Source: Rhynchopus sp. YZ270_cl-10 (Eukaryota > Euglenozoa > Diplonemea > Diplonemida > Diplonemidae). From it: 64,000 nucleotides of DNA. The notes below the pieces were generated by a model that was given only the letters and a program-made list of their open reading frames with translations, did no database searches and was not told where the DNA came from. This document shows positions 30,401 to 40,700 of this stretch, one piece after another. The first letter of the stretch is position 1. Each line of letters begins with the position of its first letter. Location: contig OZ037911.1 in NCBI GenBank assembly GCA_964035575.1, positions 992,001 through 1,056,000 on the forward strand. The letters run 5' to 3'. Both the position numbers and the translations under genes were made by a program.

Positions 30401-33400
30401 ATGTCACCATCGTCATGCCACTCACCCAAAAGCTCTCTACAGGCACCATCTCCGATGGCGACGACGTTGTCCACATCGATGACGACGTAGCAACCTTCGC
30501 CACCCTCTGCGATGACGACACCGCAGACGAAGCCTTTTCCACCATCTCCACCGACACCACACGCTATGCCGGCATTTTAAAGGTCGGAAACGAAGTACGC
30601 ACCCCAACCCTATCCTACGCCCTTATGTATATGCACACAGGGTTTAAAGCTGCAGCTCGGAGAGTCTTAGGTAGGGTAGGTGTTGTTGAACATCTTTCCC
30701 CAAGGTCGGTGTCGCTGAATTATGGGTCAGATAACCTTCCGTTTGCGTACAGTGCGTTTCCGTCGAGCCAGCGGAGGGTGTGCCCGCATGATGCGTGTGC
30801 ATTGCTTCCTGGGGTGCTCAAACGGAGTGGAACGACCCGGGTTTGTTCTTCATGTTTGACGCATCTCCCCTTTGGCGCGCCGTTAAAGGAGTGCCGTACA
30901 CATAGTTTTGCGTTATGTCTGTTTTGTTGTGGCGCGACAGAGAAGATTGCAGTCGGTGCATCAGTCTGCCGCGGACCAAGCTGGATGTGGGAAGGGCAGG
31001 ATGGCACTTCATATCATGAAGGGCGCGTCGTTGGGGTAGAAGATGGGTTCGTTGCGGTTACATGGTTGCATGGAGAGGTGCGGGTACGCAATGGGGGGGT
31101 GCCTTTATGGCTACATGGTTTCAACAGACTACGGTGGGAGGAGGCTGGAGAGACCCTTCAGGTATACCGTTACCGTGTGGGGCACGGCTTCCAAGATGTA
31201 CAACTGCTCCGTAATGGAGTGGGGGATGTCGACACCGAAACGGAACGTCTCCGCTGCTCCGAACAGGAGATTGTATTGCGCGACATGCTCACCACGGTGC
31301 CCAACTATGTCACGCCGCTTGCCCGCGGTGCACCTTCCCCAGACCACTCCGCAAGCTCCACACCTCTCTCCCCTGACCTTTTGCCGCTACCCCTCGAAGG
31401 CCTCGCACCTCTTGGCAGTGCAGTACAACTCATAGGGTACACATATGAGTCTCGAAGCCACATCCTCGATGGGGTGGTGTCCACAGTGGAGGCAACCATG
31501 CCGTGCAGTATTGTCGCGATATCTACAGGGTTGTATAGGTTGGGGCAGACCGCCGCAATGAATCTGGAGGTGACGGAGTTGACCCTGCCGGAGGAGGAGG
31601 CAGGGCAGCCAGGGTTGTCTCCGATGCTATGTGTTGGGTTGACAGAGGGGGTGACAGCACCTCCGCAAGCCCCGGTGACAGTGGTGTCGGGGCGTGCTGA
31701 AGTGGTGTCGGTGTCGCCTCGGTCGCTTGCAGGGTTCTGCATAGTGTTTCATGGTGGTACGGCCTTGCTGCTCGCAAACGGTGCTGATGAGGATGAAGAT
31801 GTGTCTACCTTTGTGGAGATCGGAAGCGTGCTTCGAGGTGACGTTGTTTCTGTGGCGATTCGTGAGGTGGATGTGGTGTTTCGGATAAATGGTGCGCCGG
31901 TGGCGGCGCTGCCGATTAATGGGCGGAGAATCAGCGAGACCGGGGGTGGGGTGCGGTTTTGCGTCTGTCTGCACAACCTTGCGGATACAGTGGTGACCGT
32001 TACTGCGAAGGATCCAATCCCATTGTCACCACGTCTGCGTGCTGTGGATGTGACGCAGTCGCTCCTCCGTGCAGACTTTGCCGCGCACAGCACCCCACAG
32101 TGGTGTTGCAAAGGTGACACCCTAACACGTTTGGTACAAGAAGCAACAATAGTGCATGACACGCTAAATGCGGTGCTCAAAGCAACACTACGCAACCCTT
32201 TGGCTCGTGTTGCCTCCGCAAAACGTCAGATGATTCTGGAAGGGGACGACTCGACAGAGTTCTTTGCAAGCATCGCACCGAATGCACAGTCCTTCCGGGT
32301 CGACCTGGCACATGCGCAACATGGTGTCAGCACGCTCTTCACCGACCTCTTCTTTGAAAGCGGTTCTACCATTGTCCTGTCAACACACATTGCACTGACC
32401 CGCGCTCCTCATCTCACCACCACTAATGCAACACAGCCTGCAGCATCCATCACCATTGGGGTCACCAAAGCGGAGTTCGAAGACTACAGTGTCCTCACCT
32501 CTGCCGTAGGTCACGAAGGCTTCGACGCAGCAGGGCTTCGCATCACGCTAGCAGAGAGAAGTGAATACCACGCCGTCCGAGAAGGACGCGCAGTGGCAGT
32601 ACCTGCACCGGAATCAGACAACGATGGGGTAGCAGTAACCGTGGAGGTAACGGAGTATGGACGACTCCGGCTAGCTCTGAACGGTGAGGTGGTTCACTCT
32701 GACTTTGTGCTTGACACATATGAAACCCCAACTTCACCTAAGGGGACGCATGTCGCGAATGGTGCCCTCCCTCTCACCACCGGGAGGTATCGTTTCGCGA
32801 TTTGTGTCTGCATTCCTGAAGGCGCGCTCCCTTCGAAACAGCACCTCGCAGTGGACGTCACCCTCAACGCAGTTACCCTCCGCACCACCGCCGAGGGGGA
32901 CCTCTCCGTCTTCGCAGGCGACACCACCACCGCCCCCATCCCCTCCTCTTCGTCCCTCTGTTTGACCGGAACGCCCACCTCACCGCCCCTAGGAGAGATC
33001 ATGCAGGGACGTCAAATCTCTTTGACCTCCTCAACCTTATCTTCAACGCTGTCACGCAACAATGTGCACAACGATCCCCATCTGGAAACACCACCGATGG
33101 TGGATCTGGGGATAACATGCGCTGGACGGACCTATTCTAATACATCATCGGAAGGGGTGGCAAATCCTCGAGGCGTTTCCTACGTTCAAAACTACCATTC
33201 ACAGTTTCTTAACTTTGCTGGATTAGGAGGAGGTGGCCAACCGGCACACAGTATTGGCCGAGAAGGTGTGAAATATGCTGAAGAGGACGAACCAATGCCG
33301 TTTGTAGGGTGTATTAAGAAAGGGACGAGCTTTAAACTGTATGCCTCCGCTTCAGATCCTTTGTGGACCCCTGCACAGTACCTCGATGCTTCGTGCACAT

Positions 33401-35328
33401 CGACACCATCAAACTTTAACATCCTCCAAGGAAAAACCGGAGTAGTCACCACAGCAACCCGCCGTATCCTTGGTGTCCTCATCGCTGATTTGAAAGGCAT
33501 TGTGGTGCCGGTGGAGTACTTTTTCTTTTCCCCCGATCTGGAAAGACGTTGCTTTCACAGAGAGGCTTGCCCGCTCATTCCGCAGACCATCGCTGCAACC
33601 ACTGCATGCAGTTCTTGCCGGGTTGTGCTTCCTGTTGATACCCCAATCCACCTTTGCGAGGAACACCATTTTCGCCTCTGTGGCTTCTGCTACGGCAGAC
33701 CAGTCGAGTTGAAGGAAGGGATGAAAGTGCTGCCAGGGCCTACCTTCAAGCAGGACAAAGCACGGAAGCAGACCCTCCGGGAGGACACCCACCTCCAGGG
33801 AACAGTAGAGGGGGTGAACAGGCGGGGTGCAGCGGTGTTCTGGCGCGAGCTGGACGAAGACGGCGAGGAGGTGTCGTCCTTCCTGGAGGCGGCGCACCGT
33901 GGCACACCCGCGCAGGATGTGATCCCCATGCTGGGTGGGGTCGATTATTCGTTCCTCGAGCACGATGCATACCTCAACAGCCTCTTCAAGGTGGACGTCG
34001 CAGCGAACAAACTCATCGACGCCCCAGAGCGTGCAAAGAAAGCTGGTCCTGATGTAGCGCAGTTTGGGGGTTGCCTTAGGTTCACTTCGTTGGATGAATC
34101 TTTGGTGAAAAATGTTGACATAACCGATGAAGGCTGCAGGGTCGTCAGCGAAACCGATCTGAAAGCAACCGTTATCACGGATGAGGAGATCACCGTCGCT
34201 TCTTTGACAAGCAGTGTCGACTGCAGCGTTCGTCTGGACACTTTGAAGGGCGACTGTGGCATTGCGTTTGGCGTCTTCTCCGACGTCCCAGCGAACTACC
34301 ACAACTCCCCTTTGGGCGCAGATGAGTGCGCGCACTCCGTTGTCATCCTTAACACCAATCAAGGGTGCTTCGTTGTGCACAATGGGGTGGGCACAGCGTG
34401 GATCGCGACACCTCTTGCAGGCAACGATGTTCTCACCTGCCGCGTCGACGTCTCTGGCCGTGTATGGTTCTTTGTAAACGGCGTTCTCATCAGCGCTTTA
34501 CATGAATACTCAGTAGTACACCCATTCCGCTTCGCAGCACGTCTCATGCATAAAGGTGACGTCCTGACACTCATCCCATACAATATAGTTGCGCAGGCGC
34601 CTCCACCGCTTGTCAGACAGTGTACAGTCCACGCAGACAAGGAGGGCTCGAATTCCGCTCTCATCTCCCCCATCTGCACCACAGAGCACACCATCTACCA
34701 TGGTGGCAGCCCGGCTACCACCTACTGGTTTGCCCAAGAGGCGCAACGTAGTACAGAGAGGGGTCGTGACATTCTTGCGTCTTTGGTTAAATTCAAACAG
34801 TACGCGAGACGGTGCAGCCATGTGTCCTTGGTGCATACTTATGTTGTATCGTTGTCAGAGAAGGCGGTGGTGTTGGAACGGTGTGACACCACCCTCGCAG
34901 AACACATGGTAGCGGATGATATAGAACGCAAGGCGTTGTGTGTACAGCTCCTCGAAGCGTTGGCGTACCTCGAGCAGGAGGATGTGCCGCACGCTTGCCC
35001 TGACCCAGAGGTGAATATCATGGTAAATGCGGGGTGCTTGAAGTTCCGCTATCAGCTGGTCTGCAGTGAGGAGCATAGCACAGCATGCGTGGGGGCCTGG
35101 GAAGGTGTCGGGGGAGGAGACTCCACGGAGCCAGTCGAGACCGTGAGAGGTAGAGACCAGAAAGGGTTTGTGGAGTTTCTCTCTGTGCTGTTCTCAGGGC
35201 CTGATGGTGGCGCTGTGTGGCCAGGTGCAGTGAAGGAGTTGGTCGCCTTTCTGCGAGCAGCAGGCGCAGAAGGCTGTGTACCGCCCTCGTACACACAAAT
35301 TCTTGCTTACGTTGGAAAAGCTTTCTAA
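27409..35328 (+). CDS. Giant protein: Cys-rich/MIB-HERC2-like modules, SPRY-like sandwiches, kinase-like tail
   Basis: A 2,639-aa protein from one exon; start chosen at the first ATG after the C-rich leader. Three related modules (about 1-170, 1054-1290, 2003-2180) each hold a Cys/His-rich zinc-finger-like cluster resembling ZZ fingers (for example CSSCRVVLPVDTP...LCGFCYGR) and then a segment like the MIB/HERC2 domain; copy 2 is closest (GASVCRGPSWMWEGQDG). Between them lie about six SPRY-like beta-sandwiches (about 355-520, 664-782, 870-990, 1334-1534, 1610-1830, 2210-2394), recognised by GDVVSxKV and VxFxVNGxxV. Residues 2424-2639 resemble a protein-kinase C-lobe (LVHTYVVSL, LLEALAYLEQEDV), but the HRDLKPEN position reads HACPDPEVN and no DFG is evident, so a pseudokinase is inferred. 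MIB/HERC2 and SPRY/NHR modules occur in ubiquitin ligases; no RING or HECT is visible. No signal or membrane segment. Probably a cytosolic scaffold. Confidence 0.6.
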   Translation: MEGGALRVGLEVRAPKSDLGVQAMRCYANEDVLKVLGKVGVIAHCLPDSVVVDYGTTSFAFDYSVFPREVERCCYEGCTLSATLGTAFLCGACSNPYPSSASCMECLAHAYKVCAFCRGITTPITTGVYVIKGPTYCLTNLTTEPCNPGAVAEVVAGSPSVALRWLRNGVGKGGDLDTVDYPERPEHCQDFIPLQPGREELELEEIRTVGLGKVYNLRHVLPTGKPRSSGVGNVENGTSQETATADAMSLRCLNYHPELGHHVLQCVPHCFAYGDEGKSATCTAHNTASVVCGEVFDLRDDCFGRARSVPQTDPGTQTPHSEHNTTSSLSPAASPRRESKRASVCKEEMNGTPPLSINFLFIDAESADSSTYTDRIAAFGILQDTPFGYGDSILGTSYSSYALLSEPASGECYFMSNGGLSRVGIPSLVSGDVVSIKVSLEPAKEGVEQRPARVHFYVNGVLVVPRGGHNSFFTPPPPGWVEATLKPDANVVTTIEGSFRFAFSLTQPGMHTVVDPDRWTYDLNRLSAYTNDLETFSGESLFYLTKRRAEYEQILRRWEVDRPLVYPPRCIHDTKGTFTHRIWSDTSQTGRAALSTHGVSVSEDGRTFSVSPEQPQPHEGAPPQSSLLPTYTPILVVDTLHYPGSQATTTTVPKPLAKRAPVSEITWHIDELPPGAEGCLLFGILEEVEGMQLYRRHLGAGTESLCLACTNRGTVITFSEAPFKPLTFPKLRKGDTATVKLQDGEVFFKVNDVVVSEDFATLHPCRFAMSSTVRGSKVSIVRSTPECETQSLPRRTATWKDCKADMGYVVEEPLTAPLASHPFSFVDSDQRNTIKVSHNGSRATSSDTGSSTMLTTTLLSIGPNLGWAADDSVEIRYSVISKGGYVLFGLVENAVPLFYRDKTIGVEGFEGCGVLVNTEDRNFVIQNGVCELLQGFTLAAGDVVGVKVLLHSGELSFSLNGNEVVMQTRLVVEGAQRFAVSLNDEGSAVEILPPRTTDVTIVMPLTQKLSTGTISDGDDVVHIDDDVATFATLCDDDTADEAFSTISTDTTRYAGILKVGNEVRTPTLSYALMYMHTGFKAAARRVLGRVGVVEHLSPRSVSLNYGSDNLPFAYSAFPSSQRRVCPHDACALLPGVLKRSGTTRVCSSCLTHLPFGAPLKECRTHSFALCLFCCGATEKIAVGASVCRGPSWMWEGQDGTSYHEGRVVGVEDGFVAVTWLHGEVRVRNGGVPLWLHGFNRLRWEEAGETLQVYRYRVGHGFQDVQLLRNGVGDVDTETERLRCSEQEIVLRDMLTTVPNYVTPLARGAPSPDHSASSTPLSPDLLPLPLEGLAPLGSAVQLIGYTYESRSHILDGVVSTVEATMPCSIVAISTGLYRLGQTAAMNLEVTELTLPEEEAGQPGLSPMLCVGLTEGVTAPPQAPVTVVSGRAEVVSVSPRSLAGFCIVFHGGTALLLANGADEDEDVSTFVEIGSVLRGDVVSVAIREVDVVFRINGAPVAALPINGRRISETGGGVRFCVCLHNLADTVVTVTAKDPIPLSPRLRAVDVTQSLLRADFAAHSTPQWCCKGDTLTRLVQEATIVHDTLNAVLKATLRNPLARVASAKRQMILEGDDSTEFFASIAPNAQSFRVDLAHAQHGVSTLFTDLFFESGSTIVLSTHIALTRAPHLTTTNATQPAASITIGVTKAEFEDYSVLTSAVGHEGFDAAGLRITLAERSEYHAVREGRAVAVPAPESDNDGVAVTVEVTEYGRLRLALNGEVVHSDFVLDTYETPTSPKGTHVANGALPLTTGRYRFAICVCIPEGALPSKQHLAVDVTLNAVTLRTTAEGDLSVFAGDTTTAPIPSSSSLCLTGTPTSPPLGEIMQGRQISLTSSTLSSTLSRNNVHNDPHLETPPMVDLGITCAGRTYSNTSSEGVANPRGVSYVQNYHSQFLNFAGLGGGGQPAHSIGREGVKYAEEDEPMPFVGCIKKGTSFKLYASASDPLWTPAQYLDASCTSTPSNFNILQGKTGVVTTATRRILGVLIADLKGIVVPVEYFFFSPDLERRCFHREACPLIPQTIAATTACSSCRVVLPVDTPIHLCEEHHFRLCGFCYGRPVELKEGMKVLPGPTFKQDKARKQTLREDTHLQGTVEGVNRRGAAVFWRELDEDGEEVSSFLEAAHRGTPAQDVIPMLGGVDYSFLEHDAYLNSLFKVDVAANKLIDAPERAKKAGPDVAQFGGCLRFTSLDESLVKNVDITDEGCRVVSETDLKATVITDEEITVASLTSSVDCSVRLDTLKGDCGIAFGVFSDVPANYHNSPLGADECAHSVVILNTNQGCFVVHNGVGTAWIATPLAGNDVLTCRVDVSGRVWFFVNGVLISALHEYSVVHPFRFAARLMHKGDVLTLIPYNIVAQAPPPLVRQCTVHADKEGSNSALISPICTTEHTIYHGGSPATTYWFAQEAQRSTERGRDILASLVKFKQYARRCSHVSLVHTYVVSLSEKAVVLERCDTTLAEHMVADDIERKALCVQLLEALAYLEQEDVPHACPDPEVNIMVNAGCLKFRYQLVCSEEHSTACVGAWEGVGGGDSTEPVETVRGRDQKGFVEFLSVLFSGPDGGAVWPGAVKELVAFLRAAGAEGCVPPSYTQILAYVGKAF

Positions 35329-35397
35329 AGGGGCAGAGGAATGGGGGGAAAAGAGTACTGTTTTTGTGTCCTCGTTTAAGATCGTCCTGTGTAAAAA

Positions 35398-35440
35398 AGA
35401 GAGTGGATCAACTACACTATTCCAACAGTTTTTCAAAAAT
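35398..35440 (+). repeat. Gene-flank repeat, shortened copy
   Basis: GAGAGTGGATCAACTACACT, then ATTCCAACAGTTT; the middle of the repeat is missing. It lies 70 bp after the stop of the giant gene. Confidence 0.5.
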
Positions 35441-35601
35441 GTACAACAATTTCAGCTTCTTCTGTAACAAATCATGTGATTATTCCTGGGGCAAGTTTAC
35501 CTGGGGAATGTTTTTTGGAGGAAAATCACAAAAAAAAAATAAAAAAAAAAAATGAAGCAACAAAAAATCACGAAACAAAGCAAATAAACACTTCCTTTTA
35601 A

Positions 35602-35650
35602 AGGTGGCTTAGCAGTGAGAGGCTTAGGTTCATCGGACAAAACTATTCTT
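35602..35650 (+). repeat. Dispersed hairpin motif, copy
   Basis: GGTGGCTTAGCAGTGAGAGG, then CTTAGGTTCATCGGACAAAA and a T-rich tract. Confidence 0.6.
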
Positions 35651-35686
35651 TTTCTTTTCTTTTCTTAACACCGAGGGCCTTTTTTT

Positions 35687-35745
35687 GGTGAGGTGCGAAG
35701 GCTTAGACCCTAGGTTCATCTTACCAAAAAACCACTCTTTTTTTC
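35687..35745 (+). repeat. Dispersed hairpin motif, copy with internal insertion
   Basis: GGTGAGGTGCGAAGGCTTAG, ACCCTAGGTTCATCTTACC, then A and T-rich DNA. About 7 extra bases sit between the GCTTAG and the GGTTCATC part. Confidence 0.55.
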
Positions 35746-35932
35746 TCTCTTTTATAACAACTTGGGTTCTCACACCCATCACGCCAACCCACTATATTTC
35801 TAACAGTAGTATACCCCCGTGAGACCCAACACATCCACTCCCACCTCCTTCCCTATTTCTCCATTTCGCCCCTCCTCCTTCACCACCTTACCCAGGAAAC
35901 ACCCTTGCGCCCCATCCCTTTTATCCCCAATA

Positions 35933-35980
35933 GGCGACTCACCAAACGGCTAAGGTTCATCTTACATAAGCTCCTTTTTT
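35933..35980 (+). repeat. Dispersed hairpin motif, diverged copy
   Basis: GGCGACTCACCAAACGGCTA, AGGTTCATCTTACATAAGC, then a T run. The stem is lost, but the GGTTCATCTTA core is kept. Confidence 0.5.
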
Positions 35981-36053
35981 GTTGTCATTTTGTCGATACA
36001 TTGTGTGGTTCCCACCACATCATCACCACTACTACCAGTACCTTCCACCTCAT

Positions 36054-37388
36054 ATGGCGGTCTGTCTCAATAGTGAACTTTATGATGGTGACCGTAACAG
36101 CAAAGGCCAACGGCACGGCCAAGGCATGGCCACCTGGGAGAACGGTGATGAATACTCAGGGCGGTGGACGAACGGCTTCCCGCATGGGGAGGGGAAGTTC
36201 TCTTTCGCTTCAGGCGATGAGTACGTAGGCGACGTACGGTGGGGGCGCCGCTGCGGGCAGGGGAGCTATTGGTACGCGGACGGGGGGATGTACACGGGCG
36301 CGTTCATGGACGACAACGAGGAGGGCGTAGGCAAGCGGGTCTGGCCAAACGGCGACAGCTGCGTGGGGACATGGCGACATGGTTACATCGATGGCCGTGC
36401 GGTCATCACAATGAGCAACCGGGAGGTCTACTCTGGATGGCTGTCCATGTCGCATCGCGAAGGGAGGGGCAAGCTGGAGCGCCCCGACGGCTCAAAGTAC
36501 ATAGGCACCTGGAGCCAAGGCTTCCGGGAGGGTCTAGGCACACTCTTTCTCTGCGACGGCTCTGGCTACCACGGACATTGGGAGCACGACCGTATGCACG
36601 GTGCGGGTACGTGGTACTCCTCCACCGTCGAGAAAAGCTACGCCGGAGTGTGGGACCGCGGCACGCTGCGCTGCGAAAGCGTTGAGGCCGACTGCGGGTG
36701 GGAGACCTTCGACCCAGCACCGATCCCGATGGCGCAGACGATACGCCTCCCAGCGAGCCCGGACTACATACAGCCAGCACCGCTACAGAGCTATTGGTGG
36801 GCAGGGCTTGTTGACAAGGCGGAACACCTTTCCTCCGATACGTGGACGGAGCAAGGGGAGGTTGGGTACGGCGAAGGCGACGGGCTCCTTGAAGGGGAGG
36901 AACCACAGTACGAAAGCTCGCAGGCGGTGTACGAGCGGAGCTGCAAGCACCACAACACACGGGTGAACAAACACATCCACGCTGCACTCCCTGCAAGCGT
37001 GACCACGCATGAGCTGCGCAAGCTCGACGCCTCAGCGACGTACCTCGGGGACAGAGGCACTGCGGCATTCATCGAGCTGTTGTCGCACTGTCCAAACGTA
37101 TCCGCCATTAGCCTGCAATCACAGAACCTCTCACCCGCCAGCATCAAATGCATATGCAAAGCAGTCGAAAAGCACCCCTCAATAAAGACACTCGACCTAG
37201 CCCACAACTTCATCTCCCACCAAGAAGGCAAGCTTCTCTCGCGTCTCTGCTCTGTCGTCTCGCACGTCGAGACAATGAACCTGACAGGCACCTCGCTGAA
37301 CCCAGGCGTCACAGAGCAGATAGGCCAACGCCTTCTCATAAATAGAAAGATCAATGCAAAACGCGTCATAACAGGGTTGGTCAGGTGA
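36054..37388 (+). CDS. MORN-repeat and leucine-rich-repeat protein
   Basis: A 444-aa protein. Residues about 8-220 contain roughly nine MORN repeats with the pattern Y-x-G-x-W-x-x-G-x-x-x-G-x-G (for example GDEYSGRWTNGFPHGEGKF). A Glu-rich linker follows. Residues about 325-440 hold several ribonuclease-inhibitor-type LRR units (ISLQSQNLSPASIKCICKAV, IKTLDLAHNFISHQEGKLL). MORN repeats usually bind phospholipid or act as rigid protein scaffolds near membranes and the cytoskeleton, and LRRs bind protein partners. MORN-LRR combinations are common in flagellated protists, so a cytoskeletal or flagellar role is plausible but not shown. No signal peptide and no introns. The start is the first ATG after a C/T-rich leader. 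Confidence 0.85.
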   Translation: MAVCLNSELYDGDRNSKGQRHGQGMATWENGDEYSGRWTNGFPHGEGKFSFASGDEYVGDVRWGRRCGQGSYWYADGGMYTGAFMDDNEEGVGKRVWPNGDSCVGTWRHGYIDGRAVITMSNREVYSGWLSMSHREGRGKLERPDGSKYIGTWSQGFREGLGTLFLCDGSGYHGHWEHDRMHGAGTWYSSTVEKSYAGVWDRGTLRCESVEADCGWETFDPAPIPMAQTIRLPASPDYIQPAPLQSYWWAGLVDKAEHLSSDTWTEQGEVGYGEGDGLLEGEEPQYESSQAVYERSCKHHNTRVNKHIHAALPASVTTHELRKLDASATYLGDRGTAAFIELLSHCPNVSAISLQSQNLSPASIKCICKAVEKHPSIKTLDLAHNFISHQEGKLLSRLCSVVSHVETMNLTGTSLNPGVTEQIGQRLLINRKINAKRVITGLVR

Positions 37389-37739
37389 TGTGTCCTCAGG
37401 AGGGTCTTTGGGAAAGACGGCGCAGATCGTGCATTGGGTGGAGGGGTGTCGGGGGTTGTTTTTTTTTACAAGAAAACACCCAAGCTAGGTAGTTAAAATA
37501 ACGAAATAGTAACCCTCTTTCCCCCCCCCAAAGCCTCCCCCGGCACTACTACAACACATTTCCGGGGGTTGTGGGGTGGTTTTGGTGTGGTTTTTTCCAC
37601 CTATCGACGGATGTTGAGGGGAAACAAAAATATGTCAACACAGTTTAATAGGTATTTCTCCCTCCCCCTACTCCCCCTACTCCCCTCTGTCCTCTCTCCC
37701 GAACATACACCAACAGAATAGCTTTTTTTACACCTTCTG
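37389..37739. other. Intergenic region, no feature seen
   Basis: T-rich and C-rich runs and a CCCCCTACTCCCC leader before the astacin-like gene. Nothing else recognised. Confidence 0.4.
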
Positions 37740-40700
37740 ATGTTGAGGGTATCATCCCTTCTGCTCTCCGTTGCAGCAGTTGTTGCCAACACAAGGCATG
37801 AACATGAGCACGACGCACACATTCTAGGCACCGGAATAAAAGACGCTTCACGCCTCTGGCCTCGTGGCGAAGTGGTCTACAGCATCAACACCGGCAGCAC
37901 GAACCCTTTTAACCCTGCGGAGCACTTCCTTGCTCACGACGAGCCTGTGATCACGACGGCGATTGCACATTGGGAGGCTAAGACGTGCATCCGCTTTAAA
38001 CGAGTAGTTTGCCTCGGTTCCTGCAGACGTGTTGAGTTTATCTCCGACAAGGATTCGTGCAACGGGCCTGTAGGGTCTAACGGGGAGGGGATGGTGAACC
38101 AAATCAATATTGCAAAGGAATGCTCGCTGGGTGCGGTCATCCACGTCTTGGGTGACACTTTAGGTCTGCTGCATGAACACCAGCGGAGCGACAGAGACGA
38201 ATACGTCACAGTGGATCTGTATGAAGTGTCGGCGGGGAAGGAGGCAAACTTCGAGAAGGTCTCGTCCTCGAGTGGCCGTTCCATCGGGCCGTACGACTAC
38301 GACAGTATCATGCACTACGGGGCGTCGGCCTTCACACGCAGAGGACGTCCGACCATCATCTCGCCCTACCCGATTGGGCAGCGCAGCAGCCTCTCCGCTG
38401 GTGACGTGGCCTCCGTGCACTTCCTGTACAACAACTGCTCTGCGACGTATGCTGCGCCGCGTTGCACTTCGTCACGTTCAGTGGACGTGCTTCATGTGAT
38501 CCCACACTCGAAGATGTGGGCGGTGGAGTTCAGCGCAATGTTCGACGGCGATGGTAGAATAGAGGTGACATACGACGGCAGCACGGTACCGGCGAAGATG
38601 TCTGAAACCAGCGTGTTCGGGCCCAGTGGGAGAGAGGAGGCAACAGCGCGCATCCAGTTCACACCGACCGCGGCAGCGCAGGGGGGCACGTACCGCCTTG
38701 CAGCAATGTTCAGTGCATCAGGACTGTCGTCGATGTGCGCAGTGGACGTCACTGTTGCGAGCAGCAGTGCAGTCTGCTTCGGCATTCCTGCAGACGACCC
38801 AAACGTGTGCGGGGGACGCGGTACCTGCGTCGACAGCACGGTGGAGCCTTGTCAGTGCAACAGCCCCTTCGGCGGACACGACTGCAGTGGGTTTGCAACG
38901 TGCCCTGCGAACCTCTACGAATCCTTCGATGAAGACACCGGTGCGTGGGTGAGCTATAGTAGTGGCAACGCCATTACAACGAACCACACCGCACACGGCA
39001 GAGGCGCTTTGGTCGTGGGGGGAGTGCAGGCACAGCTCAATCTCGCAGACCCAATCCACGTGCGGCGCATCACCTTTGACATTGCCGGCATGTCCGGAGC
39101 GTCATCCATGCTTTCCTTCAGAGACGGCAACGAGAACGAGTGTTGGAACATGGCATACTCCAGCCTTAACCGGGGCTGGTCTTTGGACAGGTGGATGGCC
39201 ACCGACCCGGGTGAATACGACACGTGGTACCACATGGACTTCATCATGAACTGGGAGACGATGACGTACACCCTCCACGTGACAGTGTGTTGAGACTGCG
39301 TGATATATCCTTTAATCCCGCTTGTTCTGGAGGTATTGCGCAAGCGATCTACAGTGGGGACGGCTATTTGGATGAGTTCCATCTGTGGTGCACACGGTAC
39401 GTGCAGCTGAGTTACACCCCGGTGAGTGGCATGCAGCAGGCGTCCCTCCGTGCTGGTGGCACCACTCTGACGCTGCAGGTTGTGGGTGACGAGTGGGTCG
39501 ACACACTGCAGACCCGTACAAATGTTGCTAATGCGGCAGTGGCACAGAACAACCCCGCCAACGTGGGGTGGAACCAGGCACGTGCTACGCTCATGAGCGC
39601 AGACATCGTTACGATCGACTCACTGGACAGGAGCAAGCTTCTGATTGGACCCCTTCCAGCGCTTCTGTCGTACAAGGAGCAGGCGACGGACGTGGTTGCC
39701 TTCTTGCTCACAAGCGATATGTTCGTGTCAGGCACCGTGCCTTCCGTCCCCCCGAGGCATGTGGGCTTCGAGATCCTAGGTGAGTGCGCACAGAGCTTCA
39801 GAGAGGGATTCGACAGCGAGGACCTTGCGAGCGACCACTTCTCCATCTCGCGTTCCATTGTGAAGGCAGGTACCGGGTCTGGTCACCCTGTGCCGGGCGA
39901 AAAGAAGGTGCTGTACCTGGATGGGATTATTCGTCCGGAAGAGATCACGCTCTCGCTGCAGACATCGTCATGGGGTTCGAGCTACTTGGTGAAGTTTTAT
40001 ATATATGGCCAAGACGTGGCGCCGGTGATGCTATGCATGGGTTGCAGTTCGAGTTACGTGTCAGTTATTCTCAGAGGTGTGAGCAAGAGAGTTGAATCAG
40101 CATTCTCCCCGGGTATCTGGATTGATGTGGCGATTCTGATTAACTGGGATTCGCGTGTGTTGACTATGCAGACGCTCGGGGGCGAGGTTTCGCTATCGTG
40201 GTTCTCCGGCTTAGAGGGGTTCAACCGGGTTTCGATCGAAACCTTCGACACGGGGTCGTACATCGACGATTTGTACATGAGATGTGCCCCAGCTGTGTCA
40301 ACTTCTTCGCCAACTCCTGTGCCTCCGTTTGTACCAACTGCTGTGCCCACAGCCGTACCAACAGCTGTGCCGACAGTGGTCCCGACAGCAGTACCCACAA
40401 CCACACCAACGTTGGCAACTGCAACAACACCGCAACCATCAGCACCGCCCACCAGCACACCACAGACCTGCACCGTCCCCGACACCATCAGCGGTCCCTG
40501 CCCTGCATCTCTTCCCTGCCTCATGCGTGTCATGCACCCCCAGGCAGTGCGCTCTGTAGCCTTCTCTGCAGACGGCACGCTCATGGCCACTGCCAGTGAA
40601 GACGGCGTGCGTGTGTTCGACAGCACCACCGGCACACAGGTAGTACACGGCCCACTTGCCTGCACTGCGGGCCTTGCCGTGCGTGACGTTGCGTTCGAAC

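Larger units (their letters stand above)
35329..36053. other. Intergenic region with three hairpin motifs
   Basis: A partial gene-flank repeat (35398-35440) and A-rich DNA follow the stop codon. Hairpin motif copies at 35602, 35687 and 35933 come within 350 bp, the densest cluster in the window. The last ends about 75 bp before the MORN gene start. Confidence 0.5.
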
